Shown here one piece after another: positions 45,533-53,528 of a DNA stretch of 64,000 nt. Origin of the DNA: Chryseobacterium balustinum. GTDB lineage: Bacteria; Bacteroidota; Bacteroidia; Flavobacteriales; Weeksellaceae. The stretch spans positions 18,686-82,685 of the forward strand of contig NZ_FUZE01000021.1 in assembly GCF_900168205.1 (NCBI RefSeq), read 5' to 3'. Made by a program: the position numbers and the translations under genes. How positions within the stretch are numbered: the stretch's first letter is position 1; every line of letters starts with the position of its first letter. Below the pieces are notes generated by a model. That model had not been told where the DNA came from and searched no databases. It was given only the letters and a program-made list of their open reading frames with translations.

Positions 45533-45549
45533 TATTTTTTTTAACAAAT

Positions 45550-46383
45550 TTAGATTGTTAAAGTAATTTCAGATTGTACATTTTCGTCAGGTAATACAAT
45601 AACATTTACAGCAAGATGCGTAGATTTTACATGGTAAGTCGTTGGGGTGAGACCTGTTATTTTTCGAAACTCCCGTATCAAATGTGCCTGATCAAAATAT
45701 CCTGCATCAAAAACATTTGATGTAAAATTATATTTACTACCGGTTCCTTTTATTTCACCAAGAAAGTGATGAAGTCTTATAATACTGCCTAGCTTTTTAG
45801 GCGCAATACCCACCAAATTATGAAAAGCCCTTTCAATTGTACGTTGATTATAACCCGCAAAATCAATAAGTTCTTCAGCTTTAAAAAGTCCGTTACGTGT
45901 CATTATCCAATTTGTTGCGGCCATTACCATAGGGTACAAACGGGTTTCAAAATCTTTTAATAATTGACTGAAAAAGCCATTTAAACTTTCTGTCATCTTC
46001 AGGTTAGATACTTCATTACTAAGAATATCATGTAGATTTTTTAGGTTATTTCCTAAGACAGATTCTAAATCAACTATTCTATTTTTCAGCTCTCCCGCAG
46101 ATGTGTTCAGTATTCTGCTCATTCCAAAAGGTCTGAAAACGGCAATGATTAACTTTAATGAACCTATTATCTCCAATTCTCTGTAGTCCGTAATTTGTCC
46201 ATAACAAAATACTTGTGGGAGCTTCATTCCATCTCTGTATAAGGCACCAGAACCTATACTGAAAACAATGCCCGTATTACCGTCTGCAAAAGTCCGAAAA
46301 AGACCATTATCAATATTCATGAGATCTAGGAAAAGATAATGCTTGATGTATAAAGTTAAATTTGGAGAAGGAATTATCTGCAT
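45550..46383 (-). CDS. AraC-family transcriptional regulator
   Basis: 277 residues. An N-terminal sensor-like part (about 1-155) of the kind found in AraC regulators with an IIPSPNLTLYIKHYLFLD start, and a C-terminal double helix-turn-helix (about 170-255) with NGLFKAEELIDFAGYNQRTIERAFHN and GYFDQAHLIREFRKITGLTP. It binds DNA; the inducer is unknown. Located next to the nitrilase gene and likely its regulator. Confidence 0.9.
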   Translation of the reverse strand: MQIIPSPNLTLYIKHYLFLDLMNIDNGLFRTFADGNTGIVFSIGSGALYRDGMKLPQVFCYGQITDYRELEIIGSLKLIIAVFRPFGMSRILNTSAGELKNRIVDLESVLGNNLKNLHDILSNEVSNLKMTESLNGFFSQLLKDFETRLYPMVMAATNWIMTRNGLFKAEELIDFAGYNQRTIERAFHNLVGIAPKKLGSIIRLHHFLGEIKGTGSKYNFTSNVFDAGYFDQAHLIREFRKITGLTPTTYHVKSTHLAVNVIVLPDENVQSEITLTI

Positions 46384-46519
46384 ATATAATCATTTCATTC
46401 ATTCAAAAATATAAGTTCTTAATAATTAAAATCTTTTTATTGGTAGGAAACCAATGAACTTATTTAAAAAATGAGTTTCGAGAAAATTAGCAATTTAGAG
46501 TTGCAAAAAAAAGAACTAA

Positions 46520-46807
46520 AATCTGGAACTCATAAGCAAAGATAAACTGGAAAAATGGATTTTACCTCATTTAAGCAAAGGCAAACGAGGATTTTCCACT
46601 TAATTTGATTTAGGAAAAATCTTTAAACTCATTATAAAACGATTGAAAACAGGCTGCCAATGGCGGGAATTAAGCCTCAAAGAATATTTTTCAAAAGAAA
46701 CAATAAGCTGGCAATTAGTCTATTATTTTTTCAATAAATGGTGTAAAGACGGCTCTTTCAAAAGAATTTGGATTTCTCTATTGTTTCTAAGAAAAAGAAA
46801 AGTTTAA
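46520..46807 (+). pseudogene. IS5-type transposase relic
   Basis: The frame reads ELISKDKLEKWILPHLSKGK, then an in-frame stop (46601-46603), KIFKLIIKRLKTGCQWREL, YFSKETISWQLVYYFFNKW and CKDGSFKRIW, ending at TAA 46805-46807. These are the N-terminal DUF4096-like signatures of IS5-group transposases (KTGCQWREL, WxxVYYxFNKWxxDG). The catalytic DDE part is missing and terminal inverted repeats were not found, so only a fragment remains. The fragment lies between the AraC regulator and the TPR-AraC regulator. Confidence 0.75.
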
Positions 46808-46881
46808 ACAGGTTTAATATTTAAAATAAAAGGGTGAAGTAAGGTTACACAATCCCTTGCTCTTTTGTGAAAAAATTCTCA

Positions 46882-48612
46882 TTACGCAGAATAGGATTGT
46901 AGAATCTGATTATTCTCTAAATCCTGATTACGTTTTTTTATGAAATCTATGGGACGAATTCCATTTATTTCCTGAAAAAGATTTGAAAAATTCGTTCTGG
47001 AAGCGATTCCGCACTTTTCCGCCAATGTTTCAATCTTGTAGCTTAGATACACTTTATCATTATACAACTTATTGGTAATATAATTTATACGAAGTTCACT
47101 TAGATATCTATTAAAATTCACTTCTTTATACTCATTGATTACCTGAGAGAGATAATTAGAATTTGTATTAAATTTTATTGCTAACTTATTGAGGGTTAAT
47201 CCATTTTCAACAAACTCGCAATTTTTCTCAAAATTATCCAATTTTAAAAGTAAATCGTTAATTATTGCGTCACTTAATCCTGATTTTTCTCCTCCACTTA
47301 GTTTTACTTTAATTTTTTCCGGAGTAATCTGCATAGAAGATTTATTCAGAATATTTTCTTCCAAAATTATATAACTTGCTTTAATTTTTTTCTCATTTCT
47401 ATATTTTATCATTAAGGCAAATGTAAGTGCTATTAGTAGAATAATTAAACCCACAATAATCCAAACACCCCAAGAGGTTGCTCTTTCTAGCCTTTCTTTT
47501 TCTTCAGTTAAAGCTTCTGTATCATATTTTTTATGAATTGTTGATGCTAGGTAAGAAAAATCTTTTGATATTACGCTATCAGCCTTCAATAGCTGTTTGG
47601 TATAATACAGTTCTTTTTTGAGCTCATTATCTTTTTTATAGTAATTAATCAACAGCTCATAGTTTTCGCGAAGTTCCGGAAGTATAAAATTATGTTTTTG
47701 AAAAATGGAGTCTACCTTATTAAAATGTAAAATCGCATTTGGGTAATCCTTAAGGTCTAAATATGATTTACCTATATAAAAATAAACTACCGTTGCCCAG
47801 GCAAAATCATTAATTTTAGTAATTGGTTTTATTGATTCGTGAAGTAAGGCTAATGAAGCTCTATATTTTTTTTTACGATATTCATTAATACCCTTTTCTT
47901 TTAGAAAATAACCGTACTCCTGTTGGTAATCTTTATTGTTTTTAGTCTGTTGAAATCCTATATTAAGAAGAGAGTCTACTGCTTTATAGTTACTTAATTT
48001 CCTATAAGAGACAGCCATTTGATGAAGACTATTATAATAACCTCTTTTATTATTGAATACAATATTGGGATGAACTTTTTCTGTAGATTTTAATTGAAAG
48101 TGGGATTGTGTTTTTTTAAAATGGATTAAGGCTTCCTGGTTATATCCTAAATAACTTTTCACCACCCCCATATGATAAAGAATAGCATTTTTTAAGAAAT
48201 CATCCTGTGAGTTTTTAGAGTACTCATATGCTTTTAAATATTCTTGCAAGGCAGGCTGATACTTTTTATAATTAAAATAGTAGACCACCCCTTTTCTGAG
48301 GTAAGCATCACTTATCAAATCTTTATTGTCAGATAATTTTGCTGCAAAAATAGTACTGTCGGCATATTTCAACTTGGCATCTGCAGAAGAAGAATAAAAT
48401 ATTGCATCATTATATCCTTCCACCAAATGTGGGTAATCTTTTTCTTTTTTAGCCAACGAAATATACCCTTTCAAAAACCGGAAAGCAGTAGTATCATTTT
48501 CAGAATAATTTTCGTATTTCTTCTTTATTTTATAGAAATCACTATACGATTCTTGTTGTGAATAGAAAATGTTAAAAATAAATAAAAGCAGAATAAAATA
48601 AAATCTGTTCAA
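46882..48612 (-). CDS. TPR-containing membrane AraC-type regulator
   Basis: 576 residues. Signal-like N-terminus (MNRFYFILLLFIFNIFYSQ), a long region of TPR-like helical repeats (about 20-370), one membrane helix (about 385-405: WGVWIIVGLIILLIALTFAL), then a cytoplasmic C-terminal AraC double helix-turn-helix (about 470-560: LNKLAIKFNTNSNYLSQVIN, LAEKCGIASRTNFSNLFQEI and GIRPIDFI). The start is a TTG at 48612: no ATG lies before the signal sequence and the frame is closed upstream. Such proteins may sense a peptide or envelope signal with the TPR part and bind DNA from the membrane. It is divergent from the small-lipoprotein gene and the GLPGLI genes, its candidate targets. Confidence 0.88.
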   Translation of the reverse strand: MNRFYFILLLFIFNIFYSQQESYSDFYKIKKKYENYSENDTTAFRFLKGYISLAKKEKDYPHLVEGYNDAIFYSSSADAKLKYADSTIFAAKLSDNKDLISDAYLRKGVVYYFNYKKYQPALQEYLKAYEYSKNSQDDFLKNAILYHMGVVKSYLGYNQEALIHFKKTQSHFQLKSTEKVHPNIVFNNKRGYYNSLHQMAVSYRKLSNYKAVDSLLNIGFQQTKNNKDYQQEYGYFLKEKGINEYRKKKYRASLALLHESIKPITKINDFAWATVVYFYIGKSYLDLKDYPNAILHFNKVDSIFQKHNFILPELRENYELLINYYKKDNELKKELYYTKQLLKADSVISKDFSYLASTIHKKYDTEALTEEKERLERATSWGVWIIVGLIILLIALTFALMIKYRNEKKIKASYIILEENILNKSSMQITPEKIKVKLSGGEKSGLSDAIINDLLLKLDNFEKNCEFVENGLTLNKLAIKFNTNSNYLSQVINEYKEVNFNRYLSELRINYITNKLYNDKVYLSYKIETLAEKCGIASRTNFSNLFQEINGIRPIDFIKKRNQDLENNQILQSYSA

Positions 48613-48764
48613 AAATTCGGATTAAAAGATGAAATATTTATCCTATAAAAGTAACTAAAATCTAATTAAAACAATAAGAAAAGTCCACTTTAACATCATA
48701 AAATTCGAATCATAAAAAAATACATTTAAACTACTGACAGTCACAAACTTACTATTGAGCCAAT

Positions 48765-48890
48765 TCATTAATTAGCACGTGCTGATTCTACAATAAGTAC
48801 TACAAACGTTTTCGCAAGCGGGCAAAGCAGTCTAAATTCGAAATCTGAATTCAAAGATAAAACCGGCCGGGATAACCTTTCAAAACAATG
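48765..48890. other. G+C-richer block of unknown nature, with a palindrome
   Basis: This block, between the divergent TPR-AraC and small lipoprotein genes, stands out from the A+T-rich flanks. It contains AGCACGTGCT (48774-48783), a perfect 10-bp palindrome, and CCGGCCGG near 48862. On the minus strand one frame gives CPLAKTFVVLIVESARAN before a stop, another gives ALPACENVCSTYCRISTC; neither has a plausible start. It may be a dispersed repeat or a control region. Confidence 0.35.
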
Positions 48891-48897
48891 TAGAAAA

Positions 48898-49116
48898 ATG
48901 AAAACGCTTATCTCAATATTTTTAGTTTTAACCATATTAACATCATCAATATCCTGTAGGGTTCAAGATGATGATCTAGAAACCAGTGAAGTCGCAAGTA
49001 ATATAGGATTACAATCTGTCTACGAAAAAAGAAACGACAGTACTAAAGGAAAAATCATTAATAGCCTAGGAGATCCTCCTCCAAAAAACGGAACACAATG
49101 GAGAATAAAAAAGTAA
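48898..49116 (+). CDS. Small lipoprotein-like peptide
   Basis: 72 residues: a signal sequence with a lipobox-like end (ILTSSISC), an acidic mature start (RVQDDDLETSEVAS) and a Pro-rich basic tail (SLGDPPPKNGTQWRIKK). No enzyme motif. The mature peptide is about 52 residues. It is divergent from the TPR-AraC regulator and is followed by its own strong terminator. Small proteins with this GDPPPKNGTQW tail seem to occur repeatedly in Chryseobacterium, in my memory; role unknown, a surface or signal peptide is possible. Confidence 0.65.
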   Translation: MKTLISIFLVLTILTSSISCRVQDDDLETSEVASNIGLQSVYEKRNDSTKGKIINSLGDPPPKNGTQWRIKK

Positions 49117-49143
49117 AACTATAACCATAAAAACTTTCATTAC

Positions 49144-49192
49144 AAAAGCAACCAAATTAAAAAAAATGAGCTTCTCTCGTTTGGTTGCTTTT
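49144..49192 (+). terminator. Terminator after the small lipoprotein gene
   Basis: AAAAGCAACCAAA (49144-49156) and TTTGGTTGCTTTT (49180-49192), a 13-bp perfect stem with a T run. It may also act as an attenuator before the next gene. Confidence 0.85.
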
Positions 49193-49232
49193 TTACAAAA
49201 ACCAAAATTCACTTGAGAAGACAAAAATTATT

Positions 49233-49433
49233 ATGAAAAAACTATTAGTTGTAGCTGCATTCACTGTAGCAGGAATGACAGGAAGTCTAAGTGCAAAAGA
49301 AACAGTTGCCATGAAAAACACAGGTAAAACAATTAAAATTGCAACTGAATGCTACGTAAAAGCTTATGATAAAAACGGTAAATATTTAGGACTGTATAAA
49401 GTAGCATGCCCTAAAGTTATTGTAATAGGCTAA
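49233..49433 (+). CDS. Small secreted Cys-containing peptide
   Basis: 66 residues from the ATG at 49233 (the frame reaches 49185 but the terminator stem occupies that part). Signal peptide about 1-21 (MKKLLVVAAFTVAGMTGSLS, then AKE). The mature peptide of about 45 residues is Lys-rich and has two Cys (ATECYVKAYDKNGKYLG, KVACPKVIVIG), which could form one disulfide. Not recognised. Own terminator follows. Confidence 0.65.
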   Translation: MKKLLVVAAFTVAGMTGSLSAKETVAMKNTGKTIKIATECYVKAYDKNGKYLGLYKVACPKVIVIG

Positions 49434-49443
49434 TTAATAAACA

Positions 49444-49492
49444 CTGTCTGAAGTTTTCTAACTTAAATGATAAGAAGCTTCAGGCAGCTTTT
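49444..49492 (+). terminator. Hairpin after the Cys-peptide gene
   Basis: CTGTCTGAAG (49444-49453) and CTTCAGGCAG (49478-49487), 9 of 10 pairs, followed by CTTTTT. Confidence 0.6.
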
Positions 49493-49506
49493 TAAATTTG
49501 AATATA

Positions 49507-50271
49507 ATGAAAAAAGTATTTTTAATATTACTTCTTTTTTTTATTGGCTTTGTAAATTGTCAAAACAAAGATTTTTATAGTAGCTACATTATAAATAGAA
49601 CATTGAACGGGTACGAAAGTGAAGCAAAAGGTATTTTATATGTAGGTAACGCTCAATCAAATTTTACATTGAGCACATTTGAAAAATCAAACAGTAAAAG
49701 CAAAGGCACTCCACAAGAACCTGTATTAATCATTGATGATAAAAAATCTTGCACAAATGATCAACAATATTTTTACGATTACGTTAAAAAAAATTCACAT
49801 TCTTTATTATTTGAAGATGACTGTAATAACAAAAACTTTATAGAAGAAGCCCAAATCGATCCCGATTGGAAAATGATAAGTGATCTTGAAAAAATAGGTA
49901 AGTATACTACGCAAAAAGCTGAAGCAATAATTAATGACAGGCTTTGGACTGTATACTATGACCCTTCTATAAAAGCAAAAGCAAATCCTTGGCGGTTTGT
50001 AGGAATTGACGGTTTAATTGTAAAAGCTCAAGATGAAAAAAAAGAATATACATTTCTTTTATCTGAGTTTTCAGGTAATATCTTAAATAAAAACCTTGAT
50101 GAAAAATACACTTATAAAAAAATAAGCTTCAATGAATACCGTCAAAAAACAATAAAAGAATATCGTAAAAATATGGTTGAAGAAATAAAAAAATTCTCCC
50201 TAAATTCAGAAGATGAAATCATCAAAATTTTAGAACCATATGAGTCACTTGAATTTATCGAAAAGAAGTAA
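49507..50271 (+). CDS. GLPGLI-like secreted protein (degenerate signature)
   Basis: 254 residues from the ATG at 49507 (an in-frame TTG nine bases upstream is not preferred). Signal peptide (VFLILLLFFIGFVNCQ; the Cys could even serve as a lipobox). The middle has NPWRFVGIDGLIVKAQD where GLPGLI proteins read GPYxFxGLPGLILxxxD, so the core motif is altered to VGIDGLI while the flanking strands (KKEYTFLLSEF) remain. The C-terminus is Lys-rich and helical. Exported; function of the family is unknown. It overlaps the next gene by 32 bases, showing coupling. Confidence 0.7.
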   Translation: MKKVFLILLLFFIGFVNCQNKDFYSSYIINRTLNGYESEAKGILYVGNAQSNFTLSTFEKSNSKSKGTPQEPVLIIDDKKSCTNDQQYFYDYVKKNSHSLLFEDDCNNKNFIEEAQIDPDWKMISDLEKIGKYTTQKAEAIINDRLWTVYYDPSIKAKANPWRFVGIDGLIVKAQDEKKEYTFLLSEFSGNILNKNLDEKYTYKKISFNEYRQKTIKEYRKNMVEEIKKFSLNSEDEIIKILEPYESLEFIEKK

Positions 50272-51076
50272 AATTATATTGCCCCTCCTTATCATTTCAG
50301 CTTTTGTTTCGGCACAGAGTAAAAGATTTTATTACGAAGCTAATTTTAAACGTGACTCAGCGGGCGCCTATCCTGCAAAGGATATTTTAGTATTGGAAAT
50401 AAACAAAGATTATAACATCTTTTTAAGTAATGAGTACATTGTAACCGATTCCCTTAATAATATAAACAAAGACAATCAGGTTTTTGCAGAGCCTCAATTT
50501 GATCAAGTGGTACTATACAAAAAAGATAATCACAAATTTGATTTTATTCAAAATCTTTCAATGCATTATTACAAATATCCTGCAAAAAGAGAAATGAAAT
50601 GGAATATCTCTAATGAACATAAAAAAATAGGTGTTTGGGATACAACAAAAGCAACTACTAATTTTGGAGGTAGAAATTGGATTGCTTGGTTCTCTAAAGA
50701 TATCCCTTTACCTTATGGACCTTATGTTTTTTATGGACTTCCCGGACTAATTCTTGAAGTGAATGATAGCGAAAACAACTATCGTTTTAATTTAATTCAA
50801 AATAAAAACTATAAAGTAGAATTAAATTCTAATAATTTCATAGAAAAACTATTTGGAGATAGAAAAATTGATATAAGCGAAAAGGATTGGCAAAAGATTC
50901 AGCTCAACTATTATAATAATCCAATACCCGAATATAAGGCGGGAAAAGCAGTGATGTTTACAGATAAAGGTGATGAATACACTCAGAATGATTACAGAAA
51001 TCTAGAAAAGGCTATTCAAAACCAAATAAGAATTTATAACAATCCTATCGAATTGGATAAAGCAATAAAATATTAA
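50240..51076 (+). CDS. GLPGLI-family secreted protein
   Basis: 278 residues. Signal peptide (IILPLLIISAFVSAQ) after a short N-terminal tail. It has the full signature GPYVFYGLPGLILEVND with the preceding WIAWFSKDIPLPYG, and the upstream NRMKW-like block (AKREMKWNIS). The GLPGLI family is a Bacteroidota-specific group of exported proteins of unknown role. The ATG at 50240 lies inside the preceding gene (32-base overlap), so the two are translated together; the divergence between them suggests different partners rather than redundancy. Confidence 0.88.
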   Translation: MSHLNLSKRSKIILPLLIISAFVSAQSKRFYYEANFKRDSAGAYPAKDILVLEINKDYNIFLSNEYIVTDSLNNINKDNQVFAEPQFDQVVLYKKDNHKFDFIQNLSMHYYKYPAKREMKWNISNEHKKIGVWDTTKATTNFGGRNWIAWFSKDIPLPYGPYVFYGLPGLILEVNDSENNYRFNLIQNKNYKVELNSNNFIEKLFGDRKIDISEKDWQKIQLNYYNNPIPEYKAGKAVMFTDKGDEYTQNDYRNLEKAIQNQIRIYNNPIELDKAIKY

Positions 51077-51206
51077 AAAAAATAAATCATCATCTTAAAA
51101 ACACAGAATATTATATAGTTATAGGATTTTGGTTAAATCAAGCCTATAACAAGGGTACTTTGTATTTGAATTCTAGGCAAATTTTCGTTTCTACAGAGCC
51201 CGAATA

Positions 51207-51240
51207 ATAAAAGCTGTAATTTAAATATTACAGCTTTTAT
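51207..51240. terminator. Bidirectional terminator between GLPGLI and mreB genes
   Basis: ATAAAAGCTGTAAT (51207-51220) and ATTACAGCTTTTAT (51227-51240), a perfect 14-bp inverted repeat with a 6-base loop, between convergent genes. Confidence 0.85.
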
Positions 51241-51315
51241 ATTTTCGATAAAATCTTTTTTTCAGAAAATCCCAAACTAAGATTACTATTTTGATTTACT
51301 TTTTTCCACTCACCC

Positions 51316-52341
51316 CTATCTCATAAGAAATCTGAATCGATCAATGTTTTTAAGAGCAATGCCAGTTCCTCGAACGACTGCTCTTAATGGATCTTCAGCT
51401 ACAAAAACAGGCAATCCTGTCTTTCTATGAATTCTGTCTGCTAATCCGTTAAGCAAAGCACCGCCTCCTGCAAGGAAAATTCCTGTTTTATAAATATCTG
51501 TTGCAAGTTCTGGTGGCGTAATGGAAAGTGTTTCCAATATAGCATCTTCAATTCGTATAAGAGATTTGTCTAGAGCTTTAAAAATCTCCTTATAATTTAC
51601 TATAATCTCTTTTGGTTTACCCGTAAGAAGGTCTTTCCCCTGTACTGAAATATCGTCTAAAGGAAAATCTAATTCTTCCAATGCAGAACCAATCTCTATT
51701 TTTATTTTTTCAGCAGTTCTTTCACCAATATCTAAATTATGCTTTGTTCTGATGAAATAAGAAATATCATTGTTAAAAACGTCTCCGGCTAATTTTAAAG
51801 ACTTGTCGCAGACAATTCCACCCAATGCTATAACGGCTATTTCTGTCGTTCCACCACCTATATCAACAATCATATTTCCTTCCGGGCTTTCAACATCAAT
51901 ACCTGCCCCTATTGCTGCAGCCATTGGTTCGTAAACCATTATAATTTCTTTAGCATTTACTTTCTGCGCAGAATCCCTAACAGCTCTTCTTTCCACTTCA
52001 GTTATTCCCGAAGGGATACATATAACGATTCTAAGTGCCGGTTGAAAAAATCGACCCTTGATTTGAGTAATCTGTTTAATAAATTCTTTGATCAGATGCT
52101 CAGAAGCATGAAAATCTGCAATAACACCATCTTTCAATGGCCTGATCACTCTTATATCTTCATGGGTTTTACCCTGCATGAGCTTTGCTTCTTGCCCTAC
52201 AGCGATTGCTTTTCCGGTCAAACGGTCTATAGCAACAATAGAAGGTTGATCAATAACAATTTTATCCTGGTATATAATTAGGGTATTAGCCGTTCCTAAA
52301 TCCATAGCAATCTCTGCCGTAAACATATCAAATATCCCCAT
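51316..52341 (-). CDS. mreB: MreB-type actin-like rod-shape protein
   Basis: 341 residues from the ATG at 52341, giving the usual MreB start MGIFDMFTAEIAMDLGTANT; the frame is open to 52425 but that extension is not MreB-like. Nucleotide-binding motifs: DLGTANTLIIY (phosphate 1), VDIGGGTTEIAVIALGG (phosphate 2), IFLAGGGALLNGL (adenosine), plus CIPSGITEVERRAVRDSA and YEPMAAAIGAG. It forms membrane-associated filaments that guide cell-wall synthesis. No mreC, mreD or PBP2 gene lies beside it, so it may be a second mreB copy. Convergent with the GLPGLI genes. Confidence 0.93.
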   Translation of the reverse strand: MGIFDMFTAEIAMDLGTANTLIIYQDKIVIDQPSIVAIDRLTGKAIAVGQEAKLMQGKTHEDIRVIRPLKDGVIADFHASEHLIKEFIKQITQIKGRFFQPALRIVICIPSGITEVERRAVRDSAQKVNAKEIIMVYEPMAAAIGAGIDVESPEGNMIVDIGGGTTEIAVIALGGIVCDKSLKLAGDVFNNDISYFIRTKHNLDIGERTAEKIKIEIGSALEELDFPLDDISVQGKDLLTGKPKEIIVNYKEIFKALDKSLIRIEDAILETLSITPPELATDIYKTGIFLAGGGALLNGLADRIHRKTGLPVFVAEDPLRAVVRGTGIALKNIDRFRFLMR

Positions 52342-52535
52342 CTTACATTTAAATTTATAGGTGATAAATGTACGGTTATTCCTGATATATCCCACCAAAA
52401 TAAACACTTTTAAGAAGTTAAACATAAGTTAAAATAACAGCTGTGAAAGTAAAGACAGCTGGTTTTAGAAAAAACGATTAAATCAATTTCAACTTACTTG
52501 ATTAGTTTTTTTGATGATAATTTTAAAATAAATAT

Positions 52536-53306
52536 TTATTGCTTTAAATATTCCTTTATTTTATCTTTTGGAATCAAATCTAACAGTTTATTTACATCGA
52601 TGATTTTATGCTCGTTAATGACTGCATTTACCGATTTTGCGGCATCTGGTGAGTTGATAAGTTGTTCTAAAAGCCCATACACATTAACCATTTTTTTATG
52701 TGTATTCTCTTCATCGCCACCGAACCATGAACCATTAAAATGATGACTGACATAATTCTTGGGCAAATCCTGAGAAAAATAAATCGACGGATAAAGAGTT
52801 ACTCCGTGTCTAAGTTTTTGAATGGTATCGCTATAACGGTCTGCACCATATTCTTTTTCAAGCATTTCGGAAAATATATCTGTATTGATACGTTCTACAA
52901 AATGTTCCTGCTGATCATAGTACGCTACAAAATCTTTTGAAAGCTGATGTTTTGGCTCTGCCATCCAGAAAGCAGAATAAGGAACACCTTTTACTTCAAA
53001 ACCACAAACCGCTTTTTCGTTAAGAAATTCATTCAAAGGTAGTTTCAGTTCCATATCGGTATCCATATAAATTCCACCATGCTCGTACATTACTTTAGAA
53101 CGAACATAATCTGATACAAAAGCCCATTTTTTTTGAGCAAATGCTTCTTTCACATATTCATTATCCTCAAGAGGTGCATTCGTTTCGTTCCATTCTATAA
53201 TTTCAAAGTCTGGATGAATCTTTTTCCATGAAGCAATACAGTGTTCAGCTAATTCATGTTTTGGGTGGCCTCCAAACCAACAATAGTGTATTTTTTTAGG
53301 AATCAT
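52536..53306 (-). CDS. Glycosyltransferase with DXD sugar-binding motif (GT32-like)
   Basis: 256 residues. MIPKKIHYCWFGGHPKHELA, HPDFEIIEWNE, SDYVRSKVMYEHGGIYMDTD (DXD motif) and FEVKGVPYSAFWMAEP are typical of GT32-like capsule/mannosyl-type transferases. No membrane segment; likely cytoplasmic and acting on a lipid-linked or surface glycan precursor. Donor and acceptor unknown. No other glycan genes adjoin, so its pathway is not shown. Confidence 0.87.
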   Translation of the reverse strand: MIPKKIHYCWFGGHPKHELAEHCIASWKKIHPDFEIIEWNETNAPLEDNEYVKEAFAQKKWAFVSDYVRSKVMYEHGGIYMDTDMELKLPLNEFLNEKAVCGFEVKGVPYSAFWMAEPKHQLSKDFVAYYDQQEHFVERINTDIFSEMLEKEYGADRYSDTIQKLRHGVTLYPSIYFSQDLPKNYVSHHFNGSWFGGDEENTHKKMVNVYGLLEQLINSPDAAKSVNAVINEHKIIDVNKLLDLIPKDKIKEYLKQ

Positions 53307-53528
53307 AAATTTTATTTTAAATTAAGACAGCCATGCTGCTGCTCTACTTCTTACAAAAATTAAACCTTAATGTAGTATTCAAAACATTATTCTTTGATTA
53401 ATATGTTTTTTTTAAGGTTATAAATTAATTACAACCAATTGATATTGTAGACAGTTATTATAATGGCACATTTCTTCCTTATCAATATTGATTATTACTC
53501 TACAATCTTTCCAATTTTAAAAATACTT

